A DNA stretch of 64,000 nucleotides from Saprospiraceae bacterium UBA3362 (lineage in GTDB: Bacteria; Bacteroidota; Bacteroidia; Chitinophagales; Saprospiraceae). The notes below the pieces were generated by a model. It was not told the DNA's origin and did no database searches. It saw only the letters and a program-made list of their open reading frames with translations. The DNA lies in the NCBI GenBank assembly GCA_002360455.1, contig DEQQ01000018.1, positions 10,578 to 74,577 on the forward strand, read 5' to 3'. A program made the translations under genes and the position numbers. Shown here one piece after another: positions 28,449 through 37,784 of this stretch. Every line of letters begins with the position of its first letter. Position 1 is the first letter of the stretch.

Positions 28449-29447
28449 TTATTTATCCATCATTTCTTTGTCCATTGCAGGTTCTTCCATTGTAGCTTTT
28501 GCTTTTGGAGAAATCTTGAACAGATCAAAACTAAGAGTCAATTCATGGCTTCCGTTATTGTAGTTTTGAAAATCAAGATAAGACTGATCATAAGAATAAT
28601 AGAATCTAAATCTGTCTACTCTTGCTCCTCCTAAAAACATAATTCTGTGCCAAGAAGGGCCAAAGCTATAGGTAAATCCGCCAAATAATTTGTCATCCAA
28701 CATTCTTGCGATGATATTGAGGTCTGTACCAAAGGGGACATCGCTAATTTTTCTTAAACCTATAGAAGGCTCCAAAGTAATTCTGTAAGAAGGGACTTCA
28801 TAAATTGCTCCCACCAAAGCTACAAATCCAATAGGTTTGTCTTCTTTTGGTGTTGTTGTAGAAGAATTTTTATTGTCCAATGAAGTTTCTATAAGATGTG
28901 GCAATGCGATTCCGATTTTATATTTTTTGCTGAATTCTCCCCAAAAACCAAGATCTGCAGAAAAGAATTTTCTACCATTCAAAGAATTATTGATGATAGG
29001 ATCCGGAGATTGATGATAAGGGTCCGTAAATACGGCATTATCCAAACTGTATTGAATATAAGAACCTCCCAATCCCAAAGCAAACTTATTGTTTTCATTT
29101 CCAAATTGGTAAGCGTAGTTTAGTTTTCCGATAAATCGATTGGCAGCGCCATAGTTTTCAGAATAGATCAATCCACCAATTCCCATATTGGCTGCAGGAG
29201 CGGCATTTAGTCCAAAGGTAAGTGCCTTTGGAGCATCTGGAAATCCTGCCCAGTGATTTCTAAAATTGAAAATCAATTTTGTATTCCCCTCAAATCCTGT
29301 ATGTGCCGGATTGATAATGAAAGGATTGATGTGGTAGTGATTATAAACAGCTGGTGTTTTCAACGAAACTGAATAATCTTGTGCATGAATTGATCCAAAG
29401 ATAATCAAACACAGCAATGATATAATGATTTTTTTCATTTTCTTCAA
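28449..29447 (-). CDS. PorP/SprF family type IX secretion outer-membrane protein
   Basis: The 332-aa protein has a signal peptide (MKKMKKIIISLLCLIIFG ... AQ), the family start NHYHINPFIINPAHTGF and the following FNFRNHWAGFPDAPKAL. PorP/SprF proteins form outer-membrane barrels and help attach T9SS type B substrates such as SprB. It lies 11 bases downstream of such a substrate, so the two are probably a dedicated pair. The extra tail (about 20 acidic/Met-rich residues, MEEPAMDKEMMDK) is unusual. Confidence 0.92.
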   Translation of the reverse strand: MKKMKKIIISLLCLIIFGSIHAQDYSVSLKTPAVYNHYHINPFIINPAHTGFEGNTKLIFNFRNHWAGFPDAPKALTFGLNAAPAANMGIGGLIYSENYGAANRFIGKLNYAYQFGNENNKFALGLGGSYIQYSLDNAVFTDPYHQSPDPIINNSLNGRKFFSADLGFWGEFSKKYKIGIALPHLIETSLDNKNSSTTTPKEDKPIGFVALVGAIYEVPSYRITLEPSIGLRKISDVPFGTDLNIIARMLDDKLFGGFTYSFGPSWHRIMFLGGARVDRFRFYYSYDQSYLDFQNYNNGSHELTLSFDLFKISPKAKATMEEPAMDKEMMDK

Positions 29448-29458
29448 CGTTTAATAAG

Positions 29459-32400
29459 TTATTTAACAATGGTCACGGTTCCTCTATAATAAGCATCATT
29501 CTTTCCTACTTCTCTTATAAGAAGAACCCACATATATGTTCCTTCGTTCAGAATGTTTCCGTCGTTATCTTTTCCATTCCAAGTATTATCATAATTAGTC
29601 TGAGCAAAGATTAGATTTCCCCATCGGTCATAAATGTTCAATGCATTTTCATAATCTGTTGCACAGCTGATTTCTAAGGTTTCGTTGTAACCATCTCCAT
29701 TTGGAGAAATGGCCAATCGTCCTCCGAAACAATCTGCACTTGGAGGTGTACCTTCGCAAACAAAAAACGATTCGGATTTTGTGCATCCATTGGCATCTGT
29801 AACGATCAAAGTACAAGCTCCGGAGCCCAAATCCGTTGCAATGTTCTGAGTCGCCCCGGAACACCAATTGAACTGATAAGGATTACTTCCACCGGATACT
29901 AGGGCTTCATATTGACCATCTTTTAATACGTTATCTGTAGCACAGGCAATTTTTCTCAAGGAAAGTTTTATTGCCGCAGGGCTAGAAATTGTAATCGCAT
30001 TGCTTACAGCTGTAGTTCCTGAGATATCCGTCACAGTTACTGTGTATGAACCGGCACATAATTTATCTGCAACATTAGAATTTAAAGTTGCATTATGAGA
30101 CCATTTATAAGAATATGGAGCAGTTCCTCCGCTAGGTGATACAACCACTCTACCATCGCAAACTCCATTACAACTTACTCCGGAACCTCCGGGTTTATTA
30201 TCCACGCTAACACTGATATTAATAGAACCTCCTCCGGATGATTTTTTAGGAATGAGAACTTCGATTGCTTGAGTACAATTATTTATATCAGTAACACATA
30301 AAGTATATCTGCCGATATAAGCATTTCTTAGTTGGAATGTGTTGCTTACGATTCTATTCAATGAATCTTTCCAAACGAAAGTATAAGGAAGAGAACCTCC
30401 GGTTGCAGATCCATCTGCAGCACCATCAGATCCAGAAGACTGGGATACAAGTACACTGCTCACATTGATTTTGGAAGGAGCTACAATAGTAACTGTTGCT
30501 GTACTTACTTTTCCTGCTTGATCTGTAACTGTGCAAGAGTATGTACCCGGGCAAAGATTAACTGCAGGATTGGTCGTTGACATTGCAGGATCAGACCATT
30601 TATAAGTGAAAGCTCCGGTTCCTCCTGAGGCAAAGACTCTGGCTGAACCAACGCATTGACCAAAACATGGGATAGAACCGATTTGTCTTGCCGAGTCAAT
30701 TTTTATATCCTGTCCTGCCGGACAATCTACTTTGATTGTATCTCTAATGACACAAGCTCTGTTGTCCGTTACTTTCAGTCCGTAACTTCCGCATTTTAAA
30801 TTGGTAATGCTTGTGCTTGTGCCAATTACATTTGTCGATGGCAATTGAGTCCATTCATAAGTATATGGAGAAGTTCCTCCTGTCACATTGGTAGTGATAG
30901 AGCCATCCATGCTTGTTCTCTCATGATTCACGGTAATGCCGGGAATAATTTGAGTAGCATTTCCAATATTAAAAACTTCACTTAACACCATTGTATTCAG
31001 TGAATCTGTAACTTTAAGTCTGTAGGTTCCGGGACAAAGATTATTCGGGTCTTCAAAAGTAGAGACCACTTTTCCGGCCGTATCTAACCATTCGAATTTG
31101 TAAGGTTTTATTCCTCCTGAGATTGTTACTCTAGCCTGGCCATTGCAAGTATTATAACATCTCACGGCGGCTTCAGAATCTTTACGAATCGCCAATGGGC
31201 TGGTCGCACAATTGATGGTTATAGTTCCTTCTGTAGCGGTGACTGCAAATTTTTCTGAATTTGCGTCTGTAGCTTCTATTGTTGGGTTGTTTACAAATGT
31301 AACTTTTGTCGTTGTAGGACAAGCTCCGGCTACATCAAAACATAATCCAAACATAGTAGTTCCGTTAGCCAACGTTTGTTTTAAGCTTGTTCCGGCATCC
31401 CAAGTAATGCGAACAACATCTCCCACTCTAAAAATATTACCACAGCCAAAGCTTGCAAGATTATTTGGTGAAAGTTTACATGGCGTTTTAATTTTGAGAA
31501 TTGCCGTATCTATTTTTAATCCAAATTGCATGGAGGCAACATCAGTAAAACCGCTAATAGCTACAGCATTGACACAATATTCTGATCCAACTGCAGTTGT
31601 CCCATCTGATACTTGAAGTCTCAATGGTTTTGCAGCTTGCGTTATGGTAAGTTTACCTGCAGTGGAGATTGGGAAAATTGTGTTAAATTCATCAGTCCAT
31701 TCTGTTTTCAGTGGGCTGTCCGTAAAATTAATTGCGGTCATTGAGCCTGAAGCGCCAACGGTGTTCATGCATATTTCAAAAAGAACATGATCGTCAGGCA
31801 AAGTAACTGTTGAACCATTCCCCGGCTCCCAAGAATATCGTATTCCGCTATTGTCAGGTAATACAGCATAAGATCCATTATTGAATCCAATAAAGGATGG
31901 GCTTACATTGGAAATTGAGGCAAAAGTTGCTACGGTAGGATCCCATCTAATAGAACCTTGCATTGTGGCTATTTTCTTGAAATTTCTAACTGAAATCGGA
32001 ACACAGGCGATAGTTCCTTTTGGTGCAGAGACTGTACCGGCAATTATTGTAACATCTGAAGTACCGCCGCCGCCGCCACCGGACATACAGTTTGGTCCAT
32101 TGATTTTAATTTTTCCAGGAACCCCTGCTGTATCGAATGGAAGTTCTTTTTCATTGGAATCCAAAAATTCTGTAGTGAATCTTCCACCATTTTTATATCG
32201 CATCGAATTGGTCATTCTCAAAAATGTGCTGTCACATTCTTTTCCAATCAACTTAAATCTCAAATTCATTAATCTTGAATTGGGAGAAAAAGTGATCGGT
32301 AAATTGGTAGCACTGTTCCAAGAAAGAGTAATGTTTCCGTTTCTGATGTTGTCTGCAGCTCCGGATACTTGTACCGTTGCGAAATCTGCAGTTGGAAGAT

Positions 32401-32605
32401 TTCCATCAATAAATTGAAGGACCAAGGAGTCGTACACAAGGGCAAACTGGCAGGACTTTATTCCGGTAAGATTCTCGGAACTCATTTCTACCTTTACCGT
32501 GTCTCCTTTGTTTCCGGTAACGGAATTAAATTTAATTTTAATTTGGGAAAATGCGCTGATGTAAGAAAGCGCAAAAAAGAATAAAAGAATTTTTCTAATT
32601 TTCAT
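29459..32605 (-). CDS. Surface protein: three cohesin-like domains, SprB repeats and T9SS type B sorting domain
   Basis: The 1048-aa protein has a signal peptide ending near SAFSQ. Residues about 20-170, 180-325 and 328-470 are three cohesin-like modules, each starting with a GDTVKVEM- or GTIACVPISV-like strand and containing an FALVYDS- or RWDPTVA-like strand. Six SprB-type repeats follow (about 475-955; pattern xxGGxxPYxYxW ... CxGxYxxxVTD). The end, from ISPNGDGYNE (about 966) to the C-terminus, with IYDRWGNLIF, WNGKDNDGNIL and GTYMWVL, is a gliding-motility-type (CHU_C) type B sorting domain. It should be exported and attached to the surface with the help of the PorP/SprF protein encoded 11 bases downstream. 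Cohesin calls are by pattern only. Confidence 0.85.
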   Translation of the reverse strand: MKIRKILLFFFALSYISAFSQIKIKFNSVTGNKGDTVKVEMSSENLTGIKSCQFALVYDSLVLQFIDGNLPTADFATVQVSGAADNIRNGNITLSWNSATNLPITFSPNSRLMNLRFKLIGKECDSTFLRMTNSMRYKNGGRFTTEFLDSNEKELPFDTAGVPGKIKINGPNCMSGGGGGGTSDVTIIAGTVSAPKGTIACVPISVRNFKKIATMQGSIRWDPTVATFASISNVSPSFIGFNNGSYAVLPDNSGIRYSWEPGNGSTVTLPDDHVLFEICMNTVGASGSMTAINFTDSPLKTEWTDEFNTIFPISTAGKLTITQAAKPLRLQVSDGTTAVGSEYCVNAVAISGFTDVASMQFGLKIDTAILKIKTPCKLSPNNLASFGCGNIFRVGDVVRITWDAGTSLKQTLANGTTMFGLCFDVAGACPTTTKVTFVNNPTIEATDANSEKFAVTATEGTITINCATSPLAIRKDSEAAVRCYNTCNGQARVTISGGIKPYKFEWLDTAGKVVSTFEDPNNLCPGTYRLKVTDSLNTMVLSEVFNIGNATQIIPGITVNHERTSMDGSITTNVTGGTSPYTYEWTQLPSTNVIGTSTSITNLKCGSYGLKVTDNRACVIRDTIKVDCPAGQDIKIDSARQIGSIPCFGQCVGSARVFASGGTGAFTYKWSDPAMSTTNPAVNLCPGTYSCTVTDQAGKVSTATVTIVAPSKINVSSVLVSQSSGSDGAADGSATGGSLPYTFVWKDSLNRIVSNTFQLRNAYIGRYTLCVTDINNCTQAIEVLIPKKSSGGGSINISVSVDNKPGGSGVSCNGVCDGRVVVSPSGGTAPYSYKWSHNATLNSNVADKLCAGSYTVTVTDISGTTAVSNAITISSPAAIKLSLRKIACATDNVLKDGQYEALVSGGSNPYQFNWCSGATQNIATDLGSGACTLIVTDANGCTKSESFFVCEGTPPSADCFGGRLAISPNGDGYNETLEISCATDYENALNIYDRWGNLIFAQTNYDNTWNGKDNDGNILNEGTYMWVLLIREVGKNDAYYRGTVTIVK

Positions 32606-32649
32606 AATCTACTGATTTTGGGAGTGTTAAGATACACCCATTCTCTACA

Positions 32650-32679
32650 CAAAGGTAAATAATTGTTTTGAATTTACAA
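32650..32679 (-). promoter_or_regulatory. Promoter of the tri-cohesin SprB protein and porP-like gene
   Basis: On the minus strand TTG (32679-32677) and TACCTTTG (32657-32650) are exactly 19 bases apart, a full Bacteroidota promoter. The start codon is about 40 bases downstream. The same -7 sequence TACCTTTG occurs upstream of the 1365-aa protein gene. Confidence 0.75.
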
Positions 32680-32790
32680 AAATATATAATACTAAAAAAT
32701 AATATTTAAACCATTCGTTTTCATTACTGAAATCCAAAATAATATTAAATTTTTGCTTAGAATAATGGCGGGATACCGCAAATATAATAC

Positions 32791-32824
32791 AAAAAGCCTG
32801 GAAACGCTGTCTGCATTCCCAGGC
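32791..32824 (-). terminator. Terminator of the 1316-aa dockerin protein gene
   Basis: On the minus strand GCCTGGGAA and TTTCCAGGC pair (9 bp, one G-U) and are followed by TTTTT. It lies 30 bases past the stop at 32854. Confidence 0.7.
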
Positions 32825-32853
32825 ATAATAACACTGCATTTACTCAATCCTTA

Positions 32854-35800
32854 TCAACGGATAAGAACCATTTTCTTTGTATCTGTAAATCCTTCTGCAT
32901 TCATCTGCAAATAATAGATACCTGCATGAGAAAGATCGGATTTATTGATTGTCAACGAATTAGAACCGGTTTGATAGAATTTTTCTGATCTGAACACTAC
33001 TTTTCCGTTCATATCATAAATCATAAACTCAACATTTTGAGCCTGAGGCAACTTAAATTCTACCTGAGTTTTTGCCGAAAACGGATTTGGGTTATTTTGA
33101 GCCAGTTCATAATTTAGAGAAGAAGTTGGATTCGATTTCTCTTTAGATTTAAAATTGATGGTAAGATCCATCACTTCCAATTGCTGATCGTATGCTTCAG
33201 AGATAAAGTCTGATGCATTTGTTGTGATAAAGTTTGAGCTAAGACCATCTTTCTCGGTTTTGATGGTGATTTCCAGCATAACATCCCCGGCAGCTATATT
33301 CACTTCTTGATTTGGTGCATAAGATACACGGATTTCGTTGTCCAACACTGCTATACTTTCATCGTTAAGTCCGACTAAAGCAGAATGCACATTCAAAATG
33401 CTTGCACGATTAACGTTGATCGCAAATTGTAAACCATTGATGGTAAAATCATTTTTTGCAATGATTTGAATCTTATTTTCTTGATCTGCTTTCAAGGCTG
33501 TATTTTCAAGCTCAAGTTCTAATTTTTCATTGGAACGAGAGCCCAAATTTCCAAAATTTCCTACTTCAGCATTTCCATTGATATCTCCAATTTTTACAGC
33601 ATAAAAATCAGCATTCACTTGATTAGAACTGATACCGTTGAAGTTAATTTTTTCAGTATAAGGGAATGGGTTGGTCGGATTTGGAAAAACATAACTCATT
33701 GGTACAAATCTCCAAGAGGTCTGATTGTAATATTGAATGGTCTTTCCAAGAATTAATTTTCTAATTTCGGATAAATCCGCAGCAGAAACGGTTTCACTGT
33801 TATTTGCATCAGCTGCAATGTACTTGTATGGGCTATCAAATTCAACTTGACCTAAGATATGCTTTTGAATTAAAACAATATCATGAGTTGTAATTCCATT
33901 CAGATAATCACCTGATTTTTCTGCGTGAATAATGTAATCACTTCCCGGAACTATATTGTTGAAGGTATATAAACCGGCTACATTGGTCGATTTTGAGTTT
34001 GTGCTCAGTGGGCTTAATCTCTCCCAAACAACATTCACATTATTAACCGGACGAAGATCATTGGTCATGATTTTTCCTGCGATATTAAATCCATTATCAC
34101 AGGCTCCATTTGGATCTTGCAACTCGATTACAGCTTCACAATATTCAAAATTACCGGCTTCATCTACAACATATACCTTTACTTTATTCATTCCAATATT
34201 TGAACAGTCCAATGTCATTGAACTTACAAATGTATTATTGATAAAGAAGTAAGATTTTATTGCACTTTTTTCTGTACAATTGTCTTCGGCATAAAGGATC
34301 AAATCTTTTGCCCAAATTTCTAAGTTTTTAGAAGAAGGCATGATCACTGTATGAATGGAACCTAGGCAGAATGGAGTTGGTTTTTTACCGTCTCTTACTG
34401 TTAAAAAGTAAGTACAAACTTTTTCATTATTGCAAAGATCTTTTACTCTGAAGGTTACTTTATGTTTTCCTGTCGGATACACTCTTGATGCATTTCTTGA
34501 GTTTCCGGAATAAGCAGGATCAGCAACATTATCACTGTATAAATCTACAGTATAACTCCAGATCAAATCAGCATCGTCAGTACAGTCATCATGAGCTTCT
34601 GCAACTAGATCAACTTGACCTTGGCAACCGGGACCAAAAACATCTACCGTTCTATCTGCACACGAACTCACAAAGGATGGAGGAACAACATTGTTTATTT
34701 TGATGATTTGTTTCCATGTCCAAATTCCATCTGTCTTGCCTGAATTTTGTTGATAAACACACCAATCAATTACAGTCCATGTTCTCAACACTTTCAAGCA
34801 AACATTTGAATCAAATGTGAATATAAGATCGTCATAAGTTGTAGCGATAGAGCTGCATTTGTCGGCACCATGAACTGTTGGTTTTCCGGTTACATCAGGA
34901 GTCAACTGAGGTTTGCTCATGCAAGAATTATTGCTGGTAAAATCTGAAGGAAAATCAACCGTAATATTGTTAGGAGTACGATCCTGAACTGTAATGATCT
35001 GAGAGCAAGTTGCTGTCAAAGGATTTACTGCATGAGTTTCTGTAGCCACAAATCTTCTTGTTATGGTTCCTTTTCCGCAAGAAAGGGAATAAAAAGAATC
35101 CACTTTTATTGTCACACCACATCCATCATAAGCATAACCGTCTATTGCAGGACCTGAGTACTTCACGAAAGGATCTGAAACGTTGATAGTATTTCTCTGA
35201 GAAACATCTGTAGCCACTTTACCAAAAACACTTAATTGTGGATAATCGTATTCACAAGAAACTGTGATGTGTGGAGGGCAAACGATAACCGGAGGTACTT
35301 TATCTTGTACAACAACTTCTACCATACAGGTATTGCTGTTGCCTGCTTTGTCTATAGCTCTGAAATTAACCATTATGGTCTTTCCGATATCACTACAGCA
35401 GAAGTGGACATATTTTTGCCAAGTGTTTGAGCCTGGAACTCCGCAAGCTCCACCACCGTCCATTCTTACCACTTGGAAACTATCCAACTCACAATTGTCA
35501 TGAGATCTATCATCGAACGATGCTGCTTCAACTTTGGCCGTACCATCTATTGTTAGGGATACTACTGTTTTTTGGTCGCAGACCGCTACCGGAGGAACCT
35601 GATCTGTCACAAGCACTTCTGTGGCACAATCTGTGTAATTTCCACACTCATCGGTTACTCTAAAGATTACCCAACTTAGTCCATATGGCAATCCGGAAAT
35701 AGAATAATATCCATTGGCCAATTTGGTAACATTCGATGTACTTGTTCCTTCGTAGGTTGCTGTTCCGTTATTCACTATTTTATATCCAACTTTGATATTC

Positions 35801-36804
35801 AGATTCTCAGAACATTCTGAAATGATTGTTGGAGGAGGAATCACTGCAGTTCCGGAGCAAGACCAAACATCTGTACTTACAGTCATGTTAGGACTGCAAG
35901 AAAGGATCGGGCCTTTTTCATCTGTGATTTTGATGATTTGGAAATGAGTAATTATGTTTTGACCTGCAGGCTTACACCAATCGATCACGGTCCATTTTCT
36001 CAAGACTTTGAAGTTATGAGGGCAAACCGGAATTAATTGATCTTCGTAAGCCACAGCAATTTTGCAAATGCCAAAGGTAGGATATAACGGAAATCCGGCA
36101 AGAGTAGGAAAGCCTACTACAGAGAGCGCCGGAACAGAATCATATACTTCACAAGAATAGGATTTGTCTGATGGCCACACAATAGCATTGAAGTCGATTT
36201 TTCTAAAATAAACTCTTTGCTCACAAGTATCCGAGCGGTTTCCGCTGGCATCTTGATAATAATAAGTAATAATTCTAACACCCGCCATTACAGAATCGCA
36301 GGCATATTTGATTACATTATCAGAAATAACCTGTCGTGTTGAGGCTGTACAGTTATCTTGCACAATAGGAGATTTCAATGTGTAGTTTGTCACATTGCAA
36401 TATACTGTGTCATTGGTAGGGCAGGTAATGACCGGTGGGAATTTATCTTCTACTGAGATAGAACCCCAACACTGATTATTGCCTAAGAAAACTGCAACTT
36501 TTAATGTCTTACCAATATCAGCAACTCCTACAGTAGGAGTGGTTCTTGGTAAGCCCGTGGTGTTATAAACTACCACAGTATAAGTACATCCTGTTCCCAT
36601 ATCTTCCAAAAGCATATCCGGAGTAATGGTAGCACGACAAAATTCGTCCAGAGAAACCTGAACATTATCATCACAAGCCAATGGACATTGTGCTCGGAGA
36701 TCTTCCATAAAAATTGAGGATAAAACAAGAACTAAAATTCCTAAAGTTCTCAATAAAAATCCCCCTTTTTTCTGGGTTTTAAGAGTAAAATTTTCTTTCC
36801 TCAT
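32854..36804 (-). CDS. Giant HYR-like protein with dockerin-like, cohesin-like and T9SS type A domains (P1)
   Basis: About 1316 aa if translation starts at MRKENFTL; an ATG 11 codons upstream (36837) is the alternative. A signal peptide ends near LRAQ and a conserved Cys-rich N-terminal module follows. The middle holds HYR/Ig-like modules with recurring segments such as VPPVAVCDQKTVVSL, FCCSDIGKTIMV and VQDKVPPVIVCP. Then come (numbered on the long form) a carboxypeptidase-regulatory-like module, a dockerin-like pair (about 976-1031: TTHDIVLIQKHILG and ADANNSETVSAADLSEIRK), a KIGDINGN motif, a cohesin-like module (about 1105-1229) and a type A sorting domain (about 1242-1327, NNPNPFSAKT to KKMVLIR). 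It should be displayed or released at the cell surface. An orphan response-regulator gene lies upstream in the same direction. Confidence 0.88.
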   Translation of the reverse strand: MRKENFTLKTQKKGGFLLRTLGILVLVLSSIFMEDLRAQCPLACDDNVQVSLDEFCRATITPDMLLEDMGTGCTYTVVVYNTTGLPRTTPTVGVADIGKTLKVAVFLGNNQCWGSISVEDKFPPVITCPTNDTVYCNVTNYTLKSPIVQDNCTASTRQVISDNVIKYACDSVMAGVRIITYYYQDASGNRSDTCEQRVYFRKIDFNAIVWPSDKSYSCEVYDSVPALSVVGFPTLAGFPLYPTFGICKIAVAYEDQLIPVCPHNFKVLRKWTVIDWCKPAGQNIITHFQIIKITDEKGPILSCSPNMTVSTDVWSCSGTAVIPPPTIISECSENLNIKVGYKIVNNGTATYEGTSTSNVTKLANGYYSISGLPYGLSWVIFRVTDECGNYTDCATEVLVTDQVPPVAVCDQKTVVSLTIDGTAKVEAASFDDRSHDNCELDSFQVVRMDGGGACGVPGSNTWQKYVHFCCSDIGKTIMVNFRAIDKAGNSNTCMVEVVVQDKVPPVIVCPPHITVSCEYDYPQLSVFGKVATDVSQRNTINVSDPFVKYSGPAIDGYAYDGCGVTIKVDSFYSLSCGKGTITRRFVATETHAVNPLTATCSQIITVQDRTPNNITVDFPSDFTSNNSCMSKPQLTPDVTGKPTVHGADKCSSIATTYDDLIFTFDSNVCLKVLRTWTVIDWCVYQQNSGKTDGIWTWKQIIKINNVVPPSFVSSCADRTVDVFGPGCQGQVDLVAEAHDDCTDDADLIWSYTVDLYSDNVADPAYSGNSRNASRVYPTGKHKVTFRVKDLCNNEKVCTYFLTVRDGKKPTPFCLGSIHTVIMPSSKNLEIWAKDLILYAEDNCTEKSAIKSYFFINNTFVSSMTLDCSNIGMNKVKVYVVDEAGNFEYCEAVIELQDPNGACDNGFNIAGKIMTNDLRPVNNVNVVWERLSPLSTNSKSTNVAGLYTFNNIVPGSDYIIHAEKSGDYLNGITTHDIVLIQKHILGQVEFDSPYKYIAADANNSETVSAADLSEIRKLILGKTIQYYNQTSWRFVPMSYVFPNPTNPFPYTEKINFNGISSNQVNADFYAVKIGDINGNAEVGNFGNLGSRSNEKLELELENTALKADQENKIQIIAKNDFTINGLQFAINVNRASILNVHSALVGLNDESIAVLDNEIRVSYAPNQEVNIAAGDVMLEITIKTEKDGLSSNFITTNASDFISEAYDQQLEVMDLTINFKSKEKSNPTSSLNYELAQNNPNPFSAKTQVEFKLPQAQNVEFMIYDMNGKVVFRSEKFYQTGSNSLTINKSDLSHAGIYYLQMNAEGFTDTKKMVLIR

Positions 36805-36868
36805 TGTAAATAATCGGTTTAGGACCAAGTAAAACATTGTTTATTTTTAAATCTAATTTGCAGTATTG

Positions 36869-36890
36869 AGGAGATGCAAAAGCATCTCTT
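36869..36890 (-). other. Intercistronic hairpin between response regulator and P1 genes
   Basis: GAGATGC-AAAA-GCATCTC is a perfect 7-bp stem (9 bp with flanking pairs) with a 4-base loop. No T-run follows on the minus strand, so it is not a normal terminator. It could set mRNA stability or relative expression of the two genes; this is inference. Confidence 0.5.
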
Positions 36891-36947
36891 GCATTGTCAT
36901 GAGCACAATGGCATCATATCAATGCAGTTTGAGTTTATAAGCTTTGA

Positions 36948-37613
36948 TTAAGATTGAAGTAAGTTCAATTCAAAAGCCTGTTTGATCAAGCTGGTGGAAT
37001 TGTTTACTCCAAATTTTTTCATCAAATTCTTTCGATGAACAGAAACTGTATTATGAGAAATGTAAAGTTGAGAACCAATGTCTTTGGTAGATTTACCGGC
37101 GGCAATCAGTTCGAGAATTTCAATTTCTCTTTTTGTCAAATGATGAGAAACATTAAAACGATTGGGTTTTGCTGCGGTCTGAATTTCTTTAGTTTCTTTG
37201 ACAGAAATTGTCTGAATATCCTGTCCTAAAAAAATCTCTCCCGCCATCACCAATTGGATAGAAGAAGCAAGTTCTGATGCCTGAGTGGATTTAGACAGAA
37301 ATCCGTCAGCACCTCGTTTCATTGCTTCTCTCACCGTCTTGACGTCTGTATGCATTGAAAGAACGATGAGCCTGAGTTGTGGATATTTTTCTTTGAGTTG
37401 TTTGATCAAATCTAAACCGTCTCCATCTTGAAGAAATAGATCTAAAAAAAGCAGATCCAAATCTCCTGCTTGAAATAAAATTCGTTTGGATTCTGTAGAT
37501 TGAAATGCAATTTCAATTCCTCCGGTAGAAAATCTCAGTTGTTGCAACACCAGCGTAAGGCCGGAAACAAATAAGCTGTGATCATCTACTATCCCTATCC
37601 GAATCTTGTCCAT
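36948..37613 (-). CDS. NarL/LuxR-type response regulator, orphan
   Basis: The 221-aa protein has a receiver domain (IGIVDDHSLFVSG with the acidic pair, LLFLDLFLQDGDG with the phosphoacceptor Asp, VLSMHTD, and K in FLSKSTQ). A C-terminal LuxR-type helix-turn-helix follows (LTKREIEILELIAAGKSTKDIG ... ISHNTVSVHRKNLMKKFGV). No histidine kinase gene is nearby, so its partner must be elsewhere. It lies 111-144 bases upstream of the giant dockerin protein gene on the same strand, which makes that gene or its relatives a plausible target. Confidence 0.93.
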   Translation of the reverse strand: MDKIRIGIVDDHSLFVSGLTLVLQQLRFSTGGIEIAFQSTESKRILFQAGDLDLLFLDLFLQDGDGLDLIKQLKEKYPQLRLIVLSMHTDVKTVREAMKRGADGFLSKSTQASELASSIQLVMAGEIFLGQDIQTISVKETKEIQTAAKPNRFNVSHHLTKREIEILELIAAGKSTKDIGSQLYISHNTVSVHRKNLMKKFGVNNSTSLIKQAFELNLLQS

Positions 37614-37784
37614 GCAGTTTCGGTCAATTTAGATTGACATACATGGTATTACAAATTCAGTGCCAAATCTTACGATTTTTTATAATGTATGTTCCCCATT
37701 TTCAAGCAATTAGGTTTAAATATCAAGTGTTTGGTGTTAATAATTAGTATATTACAGATTACGATTAATTATAATATGAGTTTA

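Noticed and set aside
31881..32417. 178-aa plus-strand frame inside the tri-cohesin gene
   Set aside because: Antisense shadow of a strongly supported gene with repeats; no start signal and no known domain.
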